DNA of 64,000 nt from Kluyvera genomosp. 1 (GTDB lineage Bacteria; Pseudomonadota; Gammaproteobacteria; Enterobacterales; Enterobacteriaceae). Shown piece after piece: positions 36,535 through 45,891 of this stretch. A program made the position numbers and the translations under genes. The DNA lies in assembly GCF_001266615.1 (NCBI RefSeq), contig NZ_LGHZ01000001.1:1-64000 (forward strand), given 5' to 3'. The notes below the pieces were generated by a model. That model had not been told where the DNA came from and ran no database searches. It worked only from the letters and a program-made list of their open reading frames with translations. How positions within the stretch are numbered: position 1 is the first letter of the stretch; each line of letters begins with the position of its first letter.

Positions 36535-37413
36535 TCATCGCTCATCCCTCACCCGCCTCATGGCACAATGATATGCGCCATTACGCACTGACCGACGCAG
36601 CACTGCTGCAATAGCATGCACGCTTCCGCGCACCACTTTTTGCTCCAGCGGGCTAAGCCGTAAATCCAGCATCTCCTGCGCCCATAGCGGGAGGAGATCG
36701 ATTCCTGCTTTCATGAAAATCGTCCCTGCGGGCTGCGTCAATCTTCCCGGTAGCCGGGTTGTCATCAGTACCCGTGCAACTTCTCGTGTGCGTTCATCGC
36801 ATCGCAGCTGCGGTTTCATGTTTTCAAGATAATCATGTACCGCCTGCGGTGTTTTCGGCACATTCCGCGCTCCCAGGCGTTCAGCAATGCTCGCTGACTC
36901 AATGAAATACTGCGCTTGACGTGACAGTGTCACCACCGTACGACGATAGCGTAAATGAGACGCCATAAACGAGCTGCACTCCGCAATATGCACCCACGTT
37001 AACAGATCCGGATCGCTTGCCGCATAGGGTGTACCGTTGGTATCGATACCGTTAACCCGCAGATGAATCGCTTTCACTTTATCGATCAGCCGCTCGGCAT
37101 CCGGTACAGTGGCAAAGGTGGTGGCGGAGATAAACTGGCTGGTTCGTCGGAGGCGACCGAAAATATCATCACGGAAAGAGGAATGATCCCAGACACCCGC
37201 TAGCGCCAGCGGATGCAGCATCTGTAGCAATAACGCGCTAATTCCGCCGCAGAGCATAGAGGTAAAGTCACCGTGCACCGGCCAGATGGCCGACTGCGGG
37301 CCAAATAACCCCGACTCCCCCTTAGGATTTTCAAAATCAATTTCATTGAGCGCCATCCCTGTCAGGCCGAGCACCTGCTGCTCAATGCGTTGACGTAGCC
37401 ATTCCATTGCCAC
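36535..37413 (-). CDS. Oxygenase MpaB/rubber-oxygenase (DUF2236) family protein
   Basis: The 292-residue protein has the DUF2236 pattern: VHGDFTSMLCGGISALLLQMLHPLALAGVWDHS near 46-78, the DIFGRLRRTSQFISATTFA segment, and DLLTWVHIAECSSF with the conserved His. Family members are heme-dependent oxygenases or related proteins. It lies 12 bases after the dehydrogenase-like gene and is probably in its operon. The substrate is unknown. Confidence 0.82.
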   Translation of the reverse strand: MAMEWLRQRIEQQVLGLTGMALNEIDFENPKGESGLFGPQSAIWPVHGDFTSMLCGGISALLLQMLHPLALAGVWDHSSFRDDIFGRLRRTSQFISATTFATVPDAERLIDKVKAIHLRVNGIDTNGTPYAASDPDLLTWVHIAECSSFMASHLRYRRTVVTLSRQAQYFIESASIAERLGARNVPKTPQAVHDYLENMKPQLRCDERTREVARVLMTTRLPGRLTQPAGTIFMKAGIDLLPLWAQEMLDLRLSPLEQKVVRGSVHAIAAVLRRSVRNGAYHCAMRRVRDER

Positions 37414-37425
37414 CTCCCTTAGCGC

Positions 37426-38301
37426 TTAAGCCTGTCGCGCGTTATCAAGCCAGGCATATACCGCCGCCAGATCCTGCTCGGCAAGCCCGTCTTCCGCGGC
37501 CTGTGCCCACAGGTTTGTGATGCCATCCATCATCGGCATCGTGCCTTCAGGGGCATTCGCCAGCGCCAGATGCGCGTCTTTTAGCGCATGCTGCAGCTGC
37601 ATCTGCGGGGTGTAATCATCGCGGCGAATCATCTCCAGTTTGCCCTTCACGTACGGTGCGGCCAGTGGCCCGCCTTCGAGGGTTTCCCACAGTTGATTAG
37701 GCGTAAAACCAAACTGTTTAGCCAGTTGCATGCTTTCGGCAACACCCTGCATCATGGCGATGAGCCAGGCATTAATCACCAGCTTCATCTTCTGGCTACT
37801 ACCCGCCTCGCAGTACCACTGAGTACCGCGAGAGATTGCATCAAACACCTGCTGTGCCGCATGTGCACGCTCCCGATCACCGCTGGCCATCACCAGAATT
37901 TGCGCATTTTCCGCCGGCGCTTTGGTCCCGGACACAGGGGCATCGAGATACAGCATATCCGGGCGGAGGGTTTCTAAAAGCGCGATTGCTTGCGTCGTTT
38001 CATCAATACCGATGGTTCCCATCTGACAGAAGGTCGCCCCTTGCGGACACGATGGCGCAATAGTGTGGATAGTCGTCTGAGTGGCTTCACCGTCCGTTAG
38101 CATGGCGATAATGACCTGAGCATCCGCCACCGCTAGCGTCGCATCGTTGCACAGCTGTAAACCCTGGCTCTGCAGATCTTCGCCGCGTCCCGGAGTGCGG
38201 TTCCAGCCGTAAACCGTGAAGCCTTTTTTCAGCAGATTGGCAGCAAATGCGTGCCCCATCGCGCCTAATCCCAGAACAGCTACCGCAGGCAATGCTTTCA
38301 T
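37426..38301 (-). CDS. NAD(P)-dependent dehydrogenase of the 3-hydroxyisobutyrate family
   Basis: The 291-residue protein has an N-terminal Rossmann motif GLGAMGHAFAANL, the substrate-binding DAPVSGTKAPAE, and the catalytic-Lys segment SSQKMKLVINAW. It therefore belongs to the beta-hydroxyacid dehydrogenases. The ATG at 38301 is preferred over one 6 codons upstream because AGGAAAG sits at 5-base spacing. The physiological substrate is not evident. It leads the pair with the MpaB-type gene and follows the RpiR regulator on the same strand after 114 bases. Confidence 0.88.
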   Translation of the reverse strand: MKALPAVAVLGLGAMGHAFAANLLKKGFTVYGWNRTPGRGEDLQSQGLQLCNDATLAVADAQVIIAMLTDGEATQTTIHTIAPSCPQGATFCQMGTIGIDETTQAIALLETLRPDMLYLDAPVSGTKAPAENAQILVMASGDRERAHAAQQVFDAISRGTQWYCEAGSSQKMKLVINAWLIAMMQGVAESMQLAKQFGFTPNQLWETLEGGPLAAPYVKGKLEMIRRDDYTPQMQLQHALKDAHLALANAPEGTMPMMDGITNLWAQAAEDGLAEQDLAAVYAWLDNARQA

Positions 38302-38415
38302 TTCACTTTCCTCATACATTCGGTCGTTTTTGCTAGCCTGATGATTATCCGGACAAAATGCAAACGGATAATCGAGTCAGCAAAGATAGATTCGAAATAT
38401 GAGTGCGGGCGGCAT

Positions 38416-39315
38416 TTAGCCTTTGCGCCCGCCTGATTTACCAATTGCCTTATGCAAATCATTAATCCGTTTCATGGAGCGAATCGTCCGCTGCGAGGCG
38501 GTTGAGGCAACCGACAGCACCAGCATTTCGAGGCACACCATCACCGTGCCGTGCAATGGCACACGGCCATTTTCACCTCGTGGTACGTGGATAACCACCT
38601 GCGACAACTCGCTGAATCTCGAATCAGTAGCCTGAGTCAGGAGAATCGTTGGGATCCCCAGTCGTTCGGCTTCCCGCAGTGTCGTCAGCCCTTCACGATG
38701 CGGCGATTTCTGCGCCATCATGATTAGCACGTCGCCACGCTGAAGGGAGACAATCTGCTCCGCCAGGCTAAAGCCGGTGCGGTTTAAAACGTATGAAGGC
38801 AAGCCAATACGGCTAAATAGGCGGGCGGTATACTCGGTTAAAATTCCCGATGCACCAATACCAAACAACGCCACCTGGCGGGCGTCGGTCAGCAGTGCAA
38901 CCGCTTGGGCGATAGCTGAACGGTTCTCCGTACTCGCCAGCATTTCACAGGCGCGAAGATGCCCTTCGAGAACAAAATCGATACTCGAATTCACATCGCT
39001 GGTCAGCGCCCCCACGGTGGACGCCATTTTTTCTGATGAAGTGATGGTTGGGCCAAACCAATGCTGAAGCGTCTGCTTAAGATCGCGGAGCCCGGCAAAC
39101 CCCAGCGCCTGAATCGCACGAACCACCGTCGCATCTGACGTCTGCGTCGCAGCCGCAATCTCCATCGCCGTATGATCGAGCACGGTTTCCCGATTGTCGT
39201 CAATCCAGTTCACCACCGCCAGCAGGCGGGGTGAAAGCTGCGTTGCCCGGCTACGCAGACGCTCACCAAACAGATCCACCCGGCGTTTTTCTTTACGGGC
39301 TGCTGTCGGATTCAT
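38416..39315 (-). CDS. MurR/RpiR-family transcriptional regulator
   Basis: The 299-residue protein has an N-terminal RpiR helix-turn-helix (about 40-95, with DHTAMEIAAATQTSDATVVR). A sugar-isomerase (SIS) domain follows (about 135-270, with QVALFGIGASGILTEYTA). SIS domains in this family bind phosphosugars. Its ATG overlaps the stop of the siderophore-binding-protein gene (ATGA), so the two are translationally coupled, which is unusual for an iron operon. The ligand is unknown. Confidence 0.9.
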   Translation of the reverse strand: MNPTAARKEKRRVDLFGERLRSRATQLSPRLLAVVNWIDDNRETVLDHTAMEIAAATQTSDATVVRAIQALGFAGLRDLKQTLQHWFGPTITSSEKMASTVGALTSDVNSSIDFVLEGHLRACEMLASTENRSAIAQAVALLTDARQVALFGIGASGILTEYTARLFSRIGLPSYVLNRTGFSLAEQIVSLQRGDVLIMMAQKSPHREGLTTLREAERLGIPTILLTQATDSRFSELSQVVIHVPRGENGRVPLHGTVMVCLEMLVLSVASTASQRTIRSMKRINDLHKAIGKSGGRKG

Positions 39316-40262
39316 TTGCCCTCCTGAGGCATCGGACGCCCGGCGATTTGCGACTGCACCTCGGCCACCAGCAGGCTCAACGCCGCGTAGGAGTTAGAAA
39401 TCACCTCTTCGCGAGGCAGTAAAATATAGTGCCCACTGCGGCAGGCCTTCATGAAATCGCACCAGCCAGGCATCACTTTTTCCATATCGTTCAGTTCATC
39501 CTGCGGCTTGCCGCCGGTGTCAGAGCGCCAGGTGGCAAACACAAAATCAGCGTCGAGTTCAGGAAGCTGCTCGGCGCTGACATCGATACGTTCACCGTCT
39601 GGAATACGTTCGATAAACGGCGGGAAACGGAATCCGGCATCGCGCAGCACGCGGCCAAGGGAGTGGTAAGAGTGATGAACGGTGACTTTGCCATTGTTTG
39701 CCTGAATCACCGAAACGCTGATTTTTGCGGTATCGATGGTCTGCTTAAGCTGTTGAATCTGAGCCTGGTAACGATGGTCGAGCACCGCCAGCCGCGCCTG
39801 CGTCCCGGTTAGCTGTGCCAGCCTGGCGTAAATACGCGGCGCGCTGCCAAGCAGATGATCGATGCTGACCGTCGGGGCAATTTTTTCCAGTTGTTCGATG
39901 GGCACGTTACGGTTGGGTTCGGTGATGATAAGGTCCGGTTTGGCCGCCGCAACCGCTTCGAGGTCAATATCCGCCGTACCGATAAATTGGATATCACTAT
40001 TGTCAAAATCGATACCCGTGAGCATCGCGCTGGAACGAAGGAAATGGCTGCCATCGGGACGCGTACGTCCGTGGCTGGCGACTGGTGGTATCCCCAGTTC
40101 AATAAGCGGAATAGTAATATCGAGATCGTGCATCGAAACAATGCGCTGCGGATGTACCGGCACCTGCACCACTCGCCCAAGATCGTCGGTAAACGCCTGA
40201 GTTTGCGCAAAAACGGAAGCGCTAAACAACCAAAAAACAGACAACAGGCCACGCATGGTCAT
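39312..40262 (-). CDS. Periplasmic iron-siderophore-binding protein (FecB/FepB type)
   Basis: The 316-residue protein has a signal peptide (about 1-20, cut near VFAQ) without a lipobox Cys. It has the two-lobed class III binding-protein fold: DDLGRVVQVPVHPQRIVSM near the N-terminus and AAKPDLIITEPNRNV in the first lobe. Such proteins pass ferri-siderophores to FecCD-type permeases. GAGGAG precedes its start. It is the fourth gene of the ABC operon. The exact siderophore is unknown. Confidence 0.92.
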   Translation of the reverse strand: MTMRGLLSVFWLFSASVFAQTQAFTDDLGRVVQVPVHPQRIVSMHDLDITIPLIELGIPPVASHGRTRPDGSHFLRSSAMLTGIDFDNSDIQFIGTADIDLEAVAAAKPDLIITEPNRNVPIEQLEKIAPTVSIDHLLGSAPRIYARLAQLTGTQARLAVLDHRYQAQIQQLKQTIDTAKISVSVIQANNGKVTVHHSYHSLGRVLRDAGFRFPPFIERIPDGERIDVSAEQLPELDADFVFATWRSDTGGKPQDELNDMEKVMPGWCDFMKACRSGHYILLPREEVISNSYAALSLLVAEVQSQIAGRPMPQEGK

Positions 40263-40271
40263 CCCTACTCC

Positions 40272-41321
40272 TCATAACGCGTCGCGACGACGCCATAACA
40301 GCACGATAAAAAATGGGCAGCCAATCAATGAAATGATGATCCCTGCCGGAATTTGCAACGGTGCAAAGGCCAATCGACCAATTGTGTCGGTTAACAGCAC
40401 CAGCAGCGCGCCAATCAGCGCGCTTCCCGTCAGCAATGCGACCTGACCGCCGCGCAGTAAAAACCGCGCCATATGGGGCGCCATCAATCCCACAAAGCCG
40501 AGACTGCCGACGCAGGAGACGCTCGCTGCGGTTAACAGCACCGGGGCCAAAAAACGCAGCAGCGTCAGGCGTGATAGCCGCACGCCTAACCCGCTAGCTA
40601 CCTGATTCCCCATCAGCGCAACGTCGGCAGCTCGCGCGGTGAGATACAGCATCACCACCGCCGGTAGCGCCCAGGCAGCGGCTACCGCCAATAGCGGCCA
40701 GGTCGCCGCATGCAAGCTACCCGCAAGCCACGTCATAGCCGTCTGCACATCGCGAATATCCGCGGTGGTGACAAACAGCCCCATTGCCGCCGACAGCGCC
40801 CAGGAGACGCCAATGCCAATCAAAATAAAGCGCGGACGAGAGAGATCCCGCGCCAGCACGATGACCAGCAGCGCCACCAATAAACCGCCAACCATTCCCG
40901 CCAGCGGCCGCCAGGCAAGGCTTAGAGAGGGGAACACCAGGATCAGCGTCAAGACGACAACGCTGGTACCCTCCTTCACGCCAATCAGACCAGGATCGGC
41001 AAGACCATTACGGGTAATTGACTGCATTGCGGCACCTGCAAGCCCGAGCATGCCGCCGCAAAAAATCGCCATCAGCAGCCTTGGCAAACGGATATCGCGC
41101 ACGATATACACCTGCTGAGCGCTAAGCGCTTCCGGGTAGAAAATTGACCGGCCAATGGCACTGGTGGGGATCGGCAGCGTACCGCGGGTAATACCGTAAA
41201 TGAGTAGCAGCGTGATGATCGCCACCATGATGGCCGCGATTTTCAGTAAGCGTGGGCGCAGCAGCAGACGCAGCGGCCCAAGCGTAAGCGGACGAAACCC
41301 CGCTTTAATGACGGCTCGCAT
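40272..41321 (-). CDS. FecCD-family siderophore ABC permease (second)
   Basis: The 349-residue protein has about ten membrane helices and the FecCD signatures GMLGLAGAAMQSITRNGLADPGLIGV and GFVGLMAPHMAR. The latter contains the region that contacts the ATPase. The ATG shares bases with the stop of the other permease (TAATG). With the adjacent permease, ATPase and binding protein it should form a complete importer. Confidence 0.94.
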   Translation of the reverse strand: MRAVIKAGFRPLTLGPLRLLLRPRLLKIAAIMVAIITLLLIYGITRGTLPIPTSAIGRSIFYPEALSAQQVYIVRDIRLPRLLMAIFCGGMLGLAGAAMQSITRNGLADPGLIGVKEGTSVVVLTLILVFPSLSLAWRPLAGMVGGLLVALLVIVLARDLSRPRFILIGIGVSWALSAAMGLFVTTADIRDVQTAMTWLAGSLHAATWPLLAVAAAWALPAVVMLYLTARAADVALMGNQVASGLGVRLSRLTLLRFLAPVLLTAASVSCVGSLGFVGLMAPHMARFLLRGGQVALLTGSALIGALLVLLTDTIGRLAFAPLQIPAGIIISLIGCPFFIVLLWRRRDAL

Positions 41322-42346
41322 TATTTAAAAAACCTCACGGCAATGGCAATAAACACCGGGGCGCCCACCAGCGCAGTCATCACGCCGGTCGCCAGTTCCT
41401 GTGGCGCCAGCAGCCAGCGAGCAAGAATATCCGCCAACAGCAGTAGCAGAGCACCGGTAGGTATCGCTAACAGCAAACCGACGCGGATATCCTGCCCCGC
41501 CCAACGACGAATCGCATGCGGTACCACCAGCCCAATAAAGCCAATTGGCCCTGCGACCGACACCGCCGCACCGCACAGCAGCGCGATGGCGATCACACCC
41601 AGAATACGGGTTCGCGTCACCGCCACGCCCAGCCCGCTGGCCACGCGGTCGCCAAGCGCAAGAATATTAAGCCGGGGTGAAATTAACGCCGCAAGCAGCA
41701 CGCCCATTAGCGCGGGGATGCTGGCAATTTGTAGGGTTGTCAGTGAAATACCGGCAAGATCCCCTGCAAGCCAGGTGCGCATGGCTTGCAGCGTTTGCTC
41801 GTCGAGAATAAGAATGGAGGCGGTGACTGCCGACGCAAACGCCGATAACGACACGCCGCACAGAGTCATTTTCATCGCCGTGGCGCCAGAGCATCCGGCG
41901 CTTGCCAGCAGCATCACCAGACCAAACAGCGTGGCGGCCCCGCAGGCTGCAGTGAGCGGACGATTGATACCCCAATCACCAAACGAAACGCCCGCCGCCG
42001 AGCAAGCGACCACCGCCAGCGTTGCTCCGGCGTTAAGCCCGAGAATATGCGGTTCGCCTAGCGGATTCCGCACCACCGTTTGCAACAGCAAGCCTGCGGC
42101 ACCCAGCGCTGCGCCGGTCAGCAACGCGGCCAGCAGGCGAGTGAGACGCAGGCTTACAATAATGCGATGTTCAAAATTACGCGGATCGTAATGCAGCAAT
42201 GCCTCCATCACCACGCGAGGCGCAATGGCTCGCGCCCCTAACCCCAGATGAATGACAGCAGCCGCACAAAGCAATGCGCTCACCACCAGCAATGCCCACA
42301 GCGGTCGCACTGAACCTCGGCGCGGTAGCAAGATCTGCGTCGCCAT
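41321..42346 (-). CDS. FecCD-family siderophore ABC permease (first)
   Basis: The 341-residue permease has ALGAAGLLLQTVVRNPLGEPHILG and GFIGLVVPHAIRRW, the FecCD signatures, and about ten helices. The ATG at 42346 is favoured over the TTG two codons upstream: it sits in TGATG with the ATPase stop and has GGAG about 10 bases before. It is the partner of the permease at 40272-41321. Confidence 0.94.
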   Translation of the reverse strand: MATQILLPRRGSVRPLWALLVVSALLCAAAVIHLGLGARAIAPRVVMEALLHYDPRNFEHRIIVSLRLTRLLAALLTGAALGAAGLLLQTVVRNPLGEPHILGLNAGATLAVVACSAAGVSFGDWGINRPLTAACGAATLFGLVMLLASAGCSGATAMKMTLCGVSLSAFASAVTASILILDEQTLQAMRTWLAGDLAGISLTTLQIASIPALMGVLLAALISPRLNILALGDRVASGLGVAVTRTRILGVIAIALLCGAAVSVAGPIGFIGLVVPHAIRRWAGQDIRVGLLLAIPTGALLLLLADILARWLLAPQELATGVMTALVGAPVFIAIAVRFFK

Positions 42347-43167
42347 CAGCAAGGCTCCGGGCGAGCACAGAATGGCATAAACAGCGGTTTACCGGTCTGC
42401 GGATTTTGCAGCATCTGCACGTCAACCTCGAAAACCTGTTTGATGATCTCGGGCGTACAGGGCGTCGCCTCATCCACAATACGGGCAACCTGCCCCTGCT
42501 TCATAAAGATCAACGTATCGGCGTAGTTAACGGCAAAGTTGAGATCATGCAGGACGGTAATCACCGTTCGGCCATGTTCACGCGTCAACTGCTGGAGCAA
42601 TTCGAGAATTTCTACCTGATAGCGCAGGTCAAGCCAGGTGGTGGGCTCATCAAGGAGAATGGTCGCGGTTTGTTGGGCTAACGCCATGGCTATCCAGCAG
42701 CGCTGGCGCTGGCCGCCGGAGAGACTGTCTACCGGCAGATGTGCATATTCCAGGGTCCCGGTCAGGCGCAGCGCTGCTTCTACCGCCTGCTCATCTTCGG
42801 GCGACCACTGGCGGATAAGTCCTTGCCACGGATAGCGGCCACGCGAGACCAATTCGAAGACGGTAAGCCCTTCTGGCGTCAGAGGCGACTGCGGCAGCAG
42901 CCCAAGCTGGCGCGCCACCTGTTTGGTCGGCTGTTGATGAATGTCGCGCCCATCCAGGCGAACGCTGCCGCCCAGCGGTTTTAACATCCGCGCAATGGTA
43001 TTCAGTAACGTGGATTTGCCTGAACCGTTGGCGCCAGCCAGGACTGTCATCTGCCCCACCGGGATGGTCAGGCTGATATTGTCAACGATGCGCTGGTTAC
43101 CATAACCCGCGCTGAGGGACTCCAGCACTATCCCGCGTTCTGACGAGGCGTCTTGCCGCTGTGGCAT
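42346..43167 (-). CDS. ABC transporter ATPase for iron-siderophore uptake (FecE/FepC type)
   Basis: The 273-residue protein has Walker A GANGSGKST (about residues 45-53), the ABC signature LSGGQRQR, Walker B TILLDEPTTWLD and the switch His in VLHDLNFA. It is the first gene of the five-gene minus-strand operon. A Fur-like site lies about 50 bases upstream. FecE/FhuC-type ATPases power ferri-siderophore import. Confidence 0.94.
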   Translation of the reverse strand: MPQRQDASSERGIVLESLSAGYGNQRIVDNISLTIPVGQMTVLAGANGSGKSTLLNTIARMLKPLGGSVRLDGRDIHQQPTKQVARQLGLLPQSPLTPEGLTVFELVSRGRYPWQGLIRQWSPEDEQAVEAALRLTGTLEYAHLPVDSLSGGQRQRCWIAMALAQQTATILLDEPTTWLDLRYQVEILELLQQLTREHGRTVITVLHDLNFAVNYADTLIFMKQGQVARIVDEATPCTPEIIKQVFEVDVQMLQNPQTGKPLFMPFCARPEPC

Positions 43168-43214
43168 GTTTCTCTCTCTCCGGCCGCAACGACGTGGTAT
43201 CGTTCTGCACTATA

Positions 43215-43233
43215 AATAAATCTCATTCTCTTT
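43215..43233 (-). promoter_or_regulatory. Fur-like site before the ABC operon
   Basis: On the minus strand this reads AAAGAGAATGAGATTTATT, similar to the Fur box GATAATGATAATCATTATC with several mismatches. It lies where an operator for the ABC operon is expected. The 412-base divergent region otherwise shows AT-rich promoter DNA and no gene. Confidence 0.5.
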
Positions 43234-43463
43234 TGATCATGCAGCGTTGGAATGTAGTAGTCAAGCGCACTACATTACCGTTTCATTTCATAGGGTTTTT
43301 ACCGTCACGCTCGTATTGACACTCAAAAAATCAAAATAATAAATCATTTTAAATCAATAAATAATGAAACAACCCCACATAAGCACTCGTCATCACCCTG
43401 CGTTTTTTTCGCCCCGGATAAATTTATTCTTGCCTGCATTTACTACTACATTTCTGCGTGTTT

Positions 43464-43482
43464 GAATGATTCTCAATTACAC
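43464..43482 (+). promoter_or_regulatory. Fur-like site before the TonB receptor gene
   Basis: GAATGATTCTCAATTACAC resembles the Fur box, keeping the AATGATT.TCA.TT core. It lies about 100 bases upstream of the receptor start. Confidence 0.55.
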
Positions 43483-43579
43483 ATCCTGAACGCCAGTTGG
43501 TGGCGTGAACGGAGTCGTTTTGCGATTCAGGGCAATGACTTTTTATCACTTTTGGCTGCTGCGATAAGGCAGTTTTTTC

Positions 43580-45760
43580 ATGGGAAACAGACAGATGACA
43601 CAGCTCTCCCCGACGTTCACGGGAAAAACCGGGCGCGCACTTTTTTCACTTCTTTTTGTTGGAGCGGTCAGCTCCCCTTCGCTGATGGCGGCGGAGACAA
43701 AAACCAGCGTTGATGAAGCTAAAAAAGAAGAAGCGATGACGGTTGTCGGCACCTCGCAGGCCGACCAGACCGTGACCGACGGCTATCAGCCAATCAGCAG
43801 CTCAACGGCAACATTGACCAATATGCCGCTGCTGGATATTCCACAGGTAGTGAATACGGTCAGCGATAAAGTGCTGGAAGATCAGCATGCCACTTCACTT
43901 GATGAAGCGCTATACAACGTCGCCAACGTGGTGCAAACCAATACGCTGGGCGGCACCCAGGATGCCTTTACCCGTCGTGGTTTTGGCGCCAACCGCGACG
44001 GCTCCATCATGACTAACGGCCTGCGTACCGTTCTGCCACGCAGTTTTAACGCCGCGACGTCACGCGTTGAAGTGCTTAAGGGACCGGCTTCAACGCTGTA
44101 CGGTATTCTCGACCCTGGTGGGCTCATCAACGTCGTCACCAAACGTCCTGAACGCACTTTTTCCGGCGATATTTCTGCCACCTCCAGCAGCTTTGGCGGC
44201 GGCACGGGCCAGCTGGATGTGACCGGTCCGATTGAGGGCACGCGCCTTGCCTATCGTCTGGTTGGCGAATACCAGAACGAAGATTATTGGCGCAGTTTCG
44301 GTAAAGAACGCAGCACGTTCATCGCGCCATCGCTGACCTGGTTTGGCGATGACGCCACGGTTAACGTCTCCTGGTCACATCGCAGCTACCATACCCCATT
44401 TGACCGGGGTACGATTTTTGATCTGGATACCGGGCACGCAGTAAACGTTCCGCGTGATGAACGTTTTGATGAACCGTTTAACGTCACTAACGGTGATTCT
44501 GATTTGGCGCAGGTGAACGCGGAATATCGCCTGAACAGCGAGTGGACCGCCCGTTTTGATTACGGTTTCAGTCAAGACATGTACAGCGATAACCAGGCCC
44601 GCGTCATGGCCTATGATTCGAAAACCGGCAATCTGACGCGCCGGGTCGATGCCACCCAGGGCTCCACGCAGCGCATGCATTCAACCCGCGCGGATTTACA
44701 GGGTAACGTGGTCATTGGTGGCTTCTACAACGAAATTCTTGGTGGGATTGCCTACGAAAATTACGATCTGCTACGCACCGATATGATCCGCTGTAAGAAC
44801 GTAAAAGGCTTTAATATCTACAACCCGGTGTATGGCACGTTGGATAAATGCACCAGCGTTTCCGCCTCCGACAGTGACCAGCGTATCCAGCAGGAAACCT
44901 ACGCCACCTACCTGCAGGATGCGCTCTACCTGACTGATAAATGGATTGCTGTTGCCGGGGTTCGCTACCAGTACTATACCCAGTACGCAGGTAAAGGCCG
45001 TCCGTTTAACGTCAATACCGACAGTCAGGATGAGAAGCTGACGCCGAAATTTGGCATGGTCTACAAGCTGACGCCAAGCGTTTCGCTGTTCGGCAACGTT
45101 GCGCAGTCGTTTATGCCGCAGTCGTCAATTGCCAGCTACATCGGCAATCTGCCGCCCGAAGAGTCTACGGCCTATGAAGTCGGTGCGAAGTTTGACCTGT
45201 TTAACGGCGTGACCTCGAACATTACGTTCTTCGATATTCATAAGCGAAACGTGCTGTACACCGAAACCATCGGTGACGAAACCTACGCAAAGACAGCGGG
45301 AAAAGTACGCTCCCAGGGTGTTGAAGTCGATGTTGCTGGCTCGTTGACTGATAATCTGAATGTGATTGCCAGCTACGGTTACACCAACGCCAAAGTCACG
45401 GACGATCCGGATTACGCGGGTAAACCACTGCCTAACGTTCCACGCCATACCGGTTCGCTGTACCTGACCTATGATTTTAACAACGTTTACGACAGTGACA
45501 CGCTGACTATTGGTGGTGGCGGCCATGCGCTGAGCCGTCGCTCCGGGACCAACGGTGCCGATTACTACCTGCCGGGTTATGCGGTCGCCGATGTTTTCGC
45601 CGCGTATAAGATGAAGCTCCAGTATCCGGTCACGCTTCAGGTTAACGTCAAAAACCTGTTTGATAAGACCTACTACACCTCGTCTATCGCCAGCAACAAC
45701 CTAGGTAACCAGATTGGCGATCCGCGCGAAGTACAGTTCACCGTCAAAATGGCCTTCTGA
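43580..45760 (+). CDS. TonB-dependent ferri-siderophore receptor
   Basis: The 726-residue protein has a signal peptide (cut near SLMAAE) and a TonB box (EAMTVVG, about residue 52). A plug domain follows with IPQVVNTVS, TRRGFGANRDG and VLKGPASTLYGILDPGGLINVVTKRP. The C-terminal barrel ends in Phe (VQFTVKMAF). It resembles hydroxamate-siderophore receptors of the FoxA/FcuA kind more than E. coli FhuE, but the ligand cannot be fixed by eye. An in-frame ATG at 43595 is an alternative start. It is divergent from its likely ABC importer. Confidence 0.92.
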   Translation: MGNRQMTQLSPTFTGKTGRALFSLLFVGAVSSPSLMAAETKTSVDEAKKEEAMTVVGTSQADQTVTDGYQPISSSTATLTNMPLLDIPQVVNTVSDKVLEDQHATSLDEALYNVANVVQTNTLGGTQDAFTRRGFGANRDGSIMTNGLRTVLPRSFNAATSRVEVLKGPASTLYGILDPGGLINVVTKRPERTFSGDISATSSSFGGGTGQLDVTGPIEGTRLAYRLVGEYQNEDYWRSFGKERSTFIAPSLTWFGDDATVNVSWSHRSYHTPFDRGTIFDLDTGHAVNVPRDERFDEPFNVTNGDSDLAQVNAEYRLNSEWTARFDYGFSQDMYSDNQARVMAYDSKTGNLTRRVDATQGSTQRMHSTRADLQGNVVIGGFYNEILGGIAYENYDLLRTDMIRCKNVKGFNIYNPVYGTLDKCTSVSASDSDQRIQQETYATYLQDALYLTDKWIAVAGVRYQYYTQYAGKGRPFNVNTDSQDEKLTPKFGMVYKLTPSVSLFGNVAQSFMPQSSIASYIGNLPPEESTAYEVGAKFDLFNGVTSNITFFDIHKRNVLYTETIGDETYAKTAGKVRSQGVEVDVAGSLTDNLNVIASYGYTNAKVTDDPDYAGKPLPNVPRHTGSLYLTYDFNNVYDSDTLTIGGGGHALSRRSGTNGADYYLPGYAVADVFAAYKMKLQYPVTLQVNVKNLFDKTYYTSSIASNNLGNQIGDPREVQFTVKMAF

Positions 45761-45891
45761 TTGGCCTGCGGCCCCTTTCACGGGGCCGCCTTTACATACT
45801 CTTTCAATCGCCCTTCACTTCCCTACAGTTCCCTTCCGCATAATAGTCGCTTTAACTTTTAAGCAACATTTTTTGACCTTGAGGGATTAAA

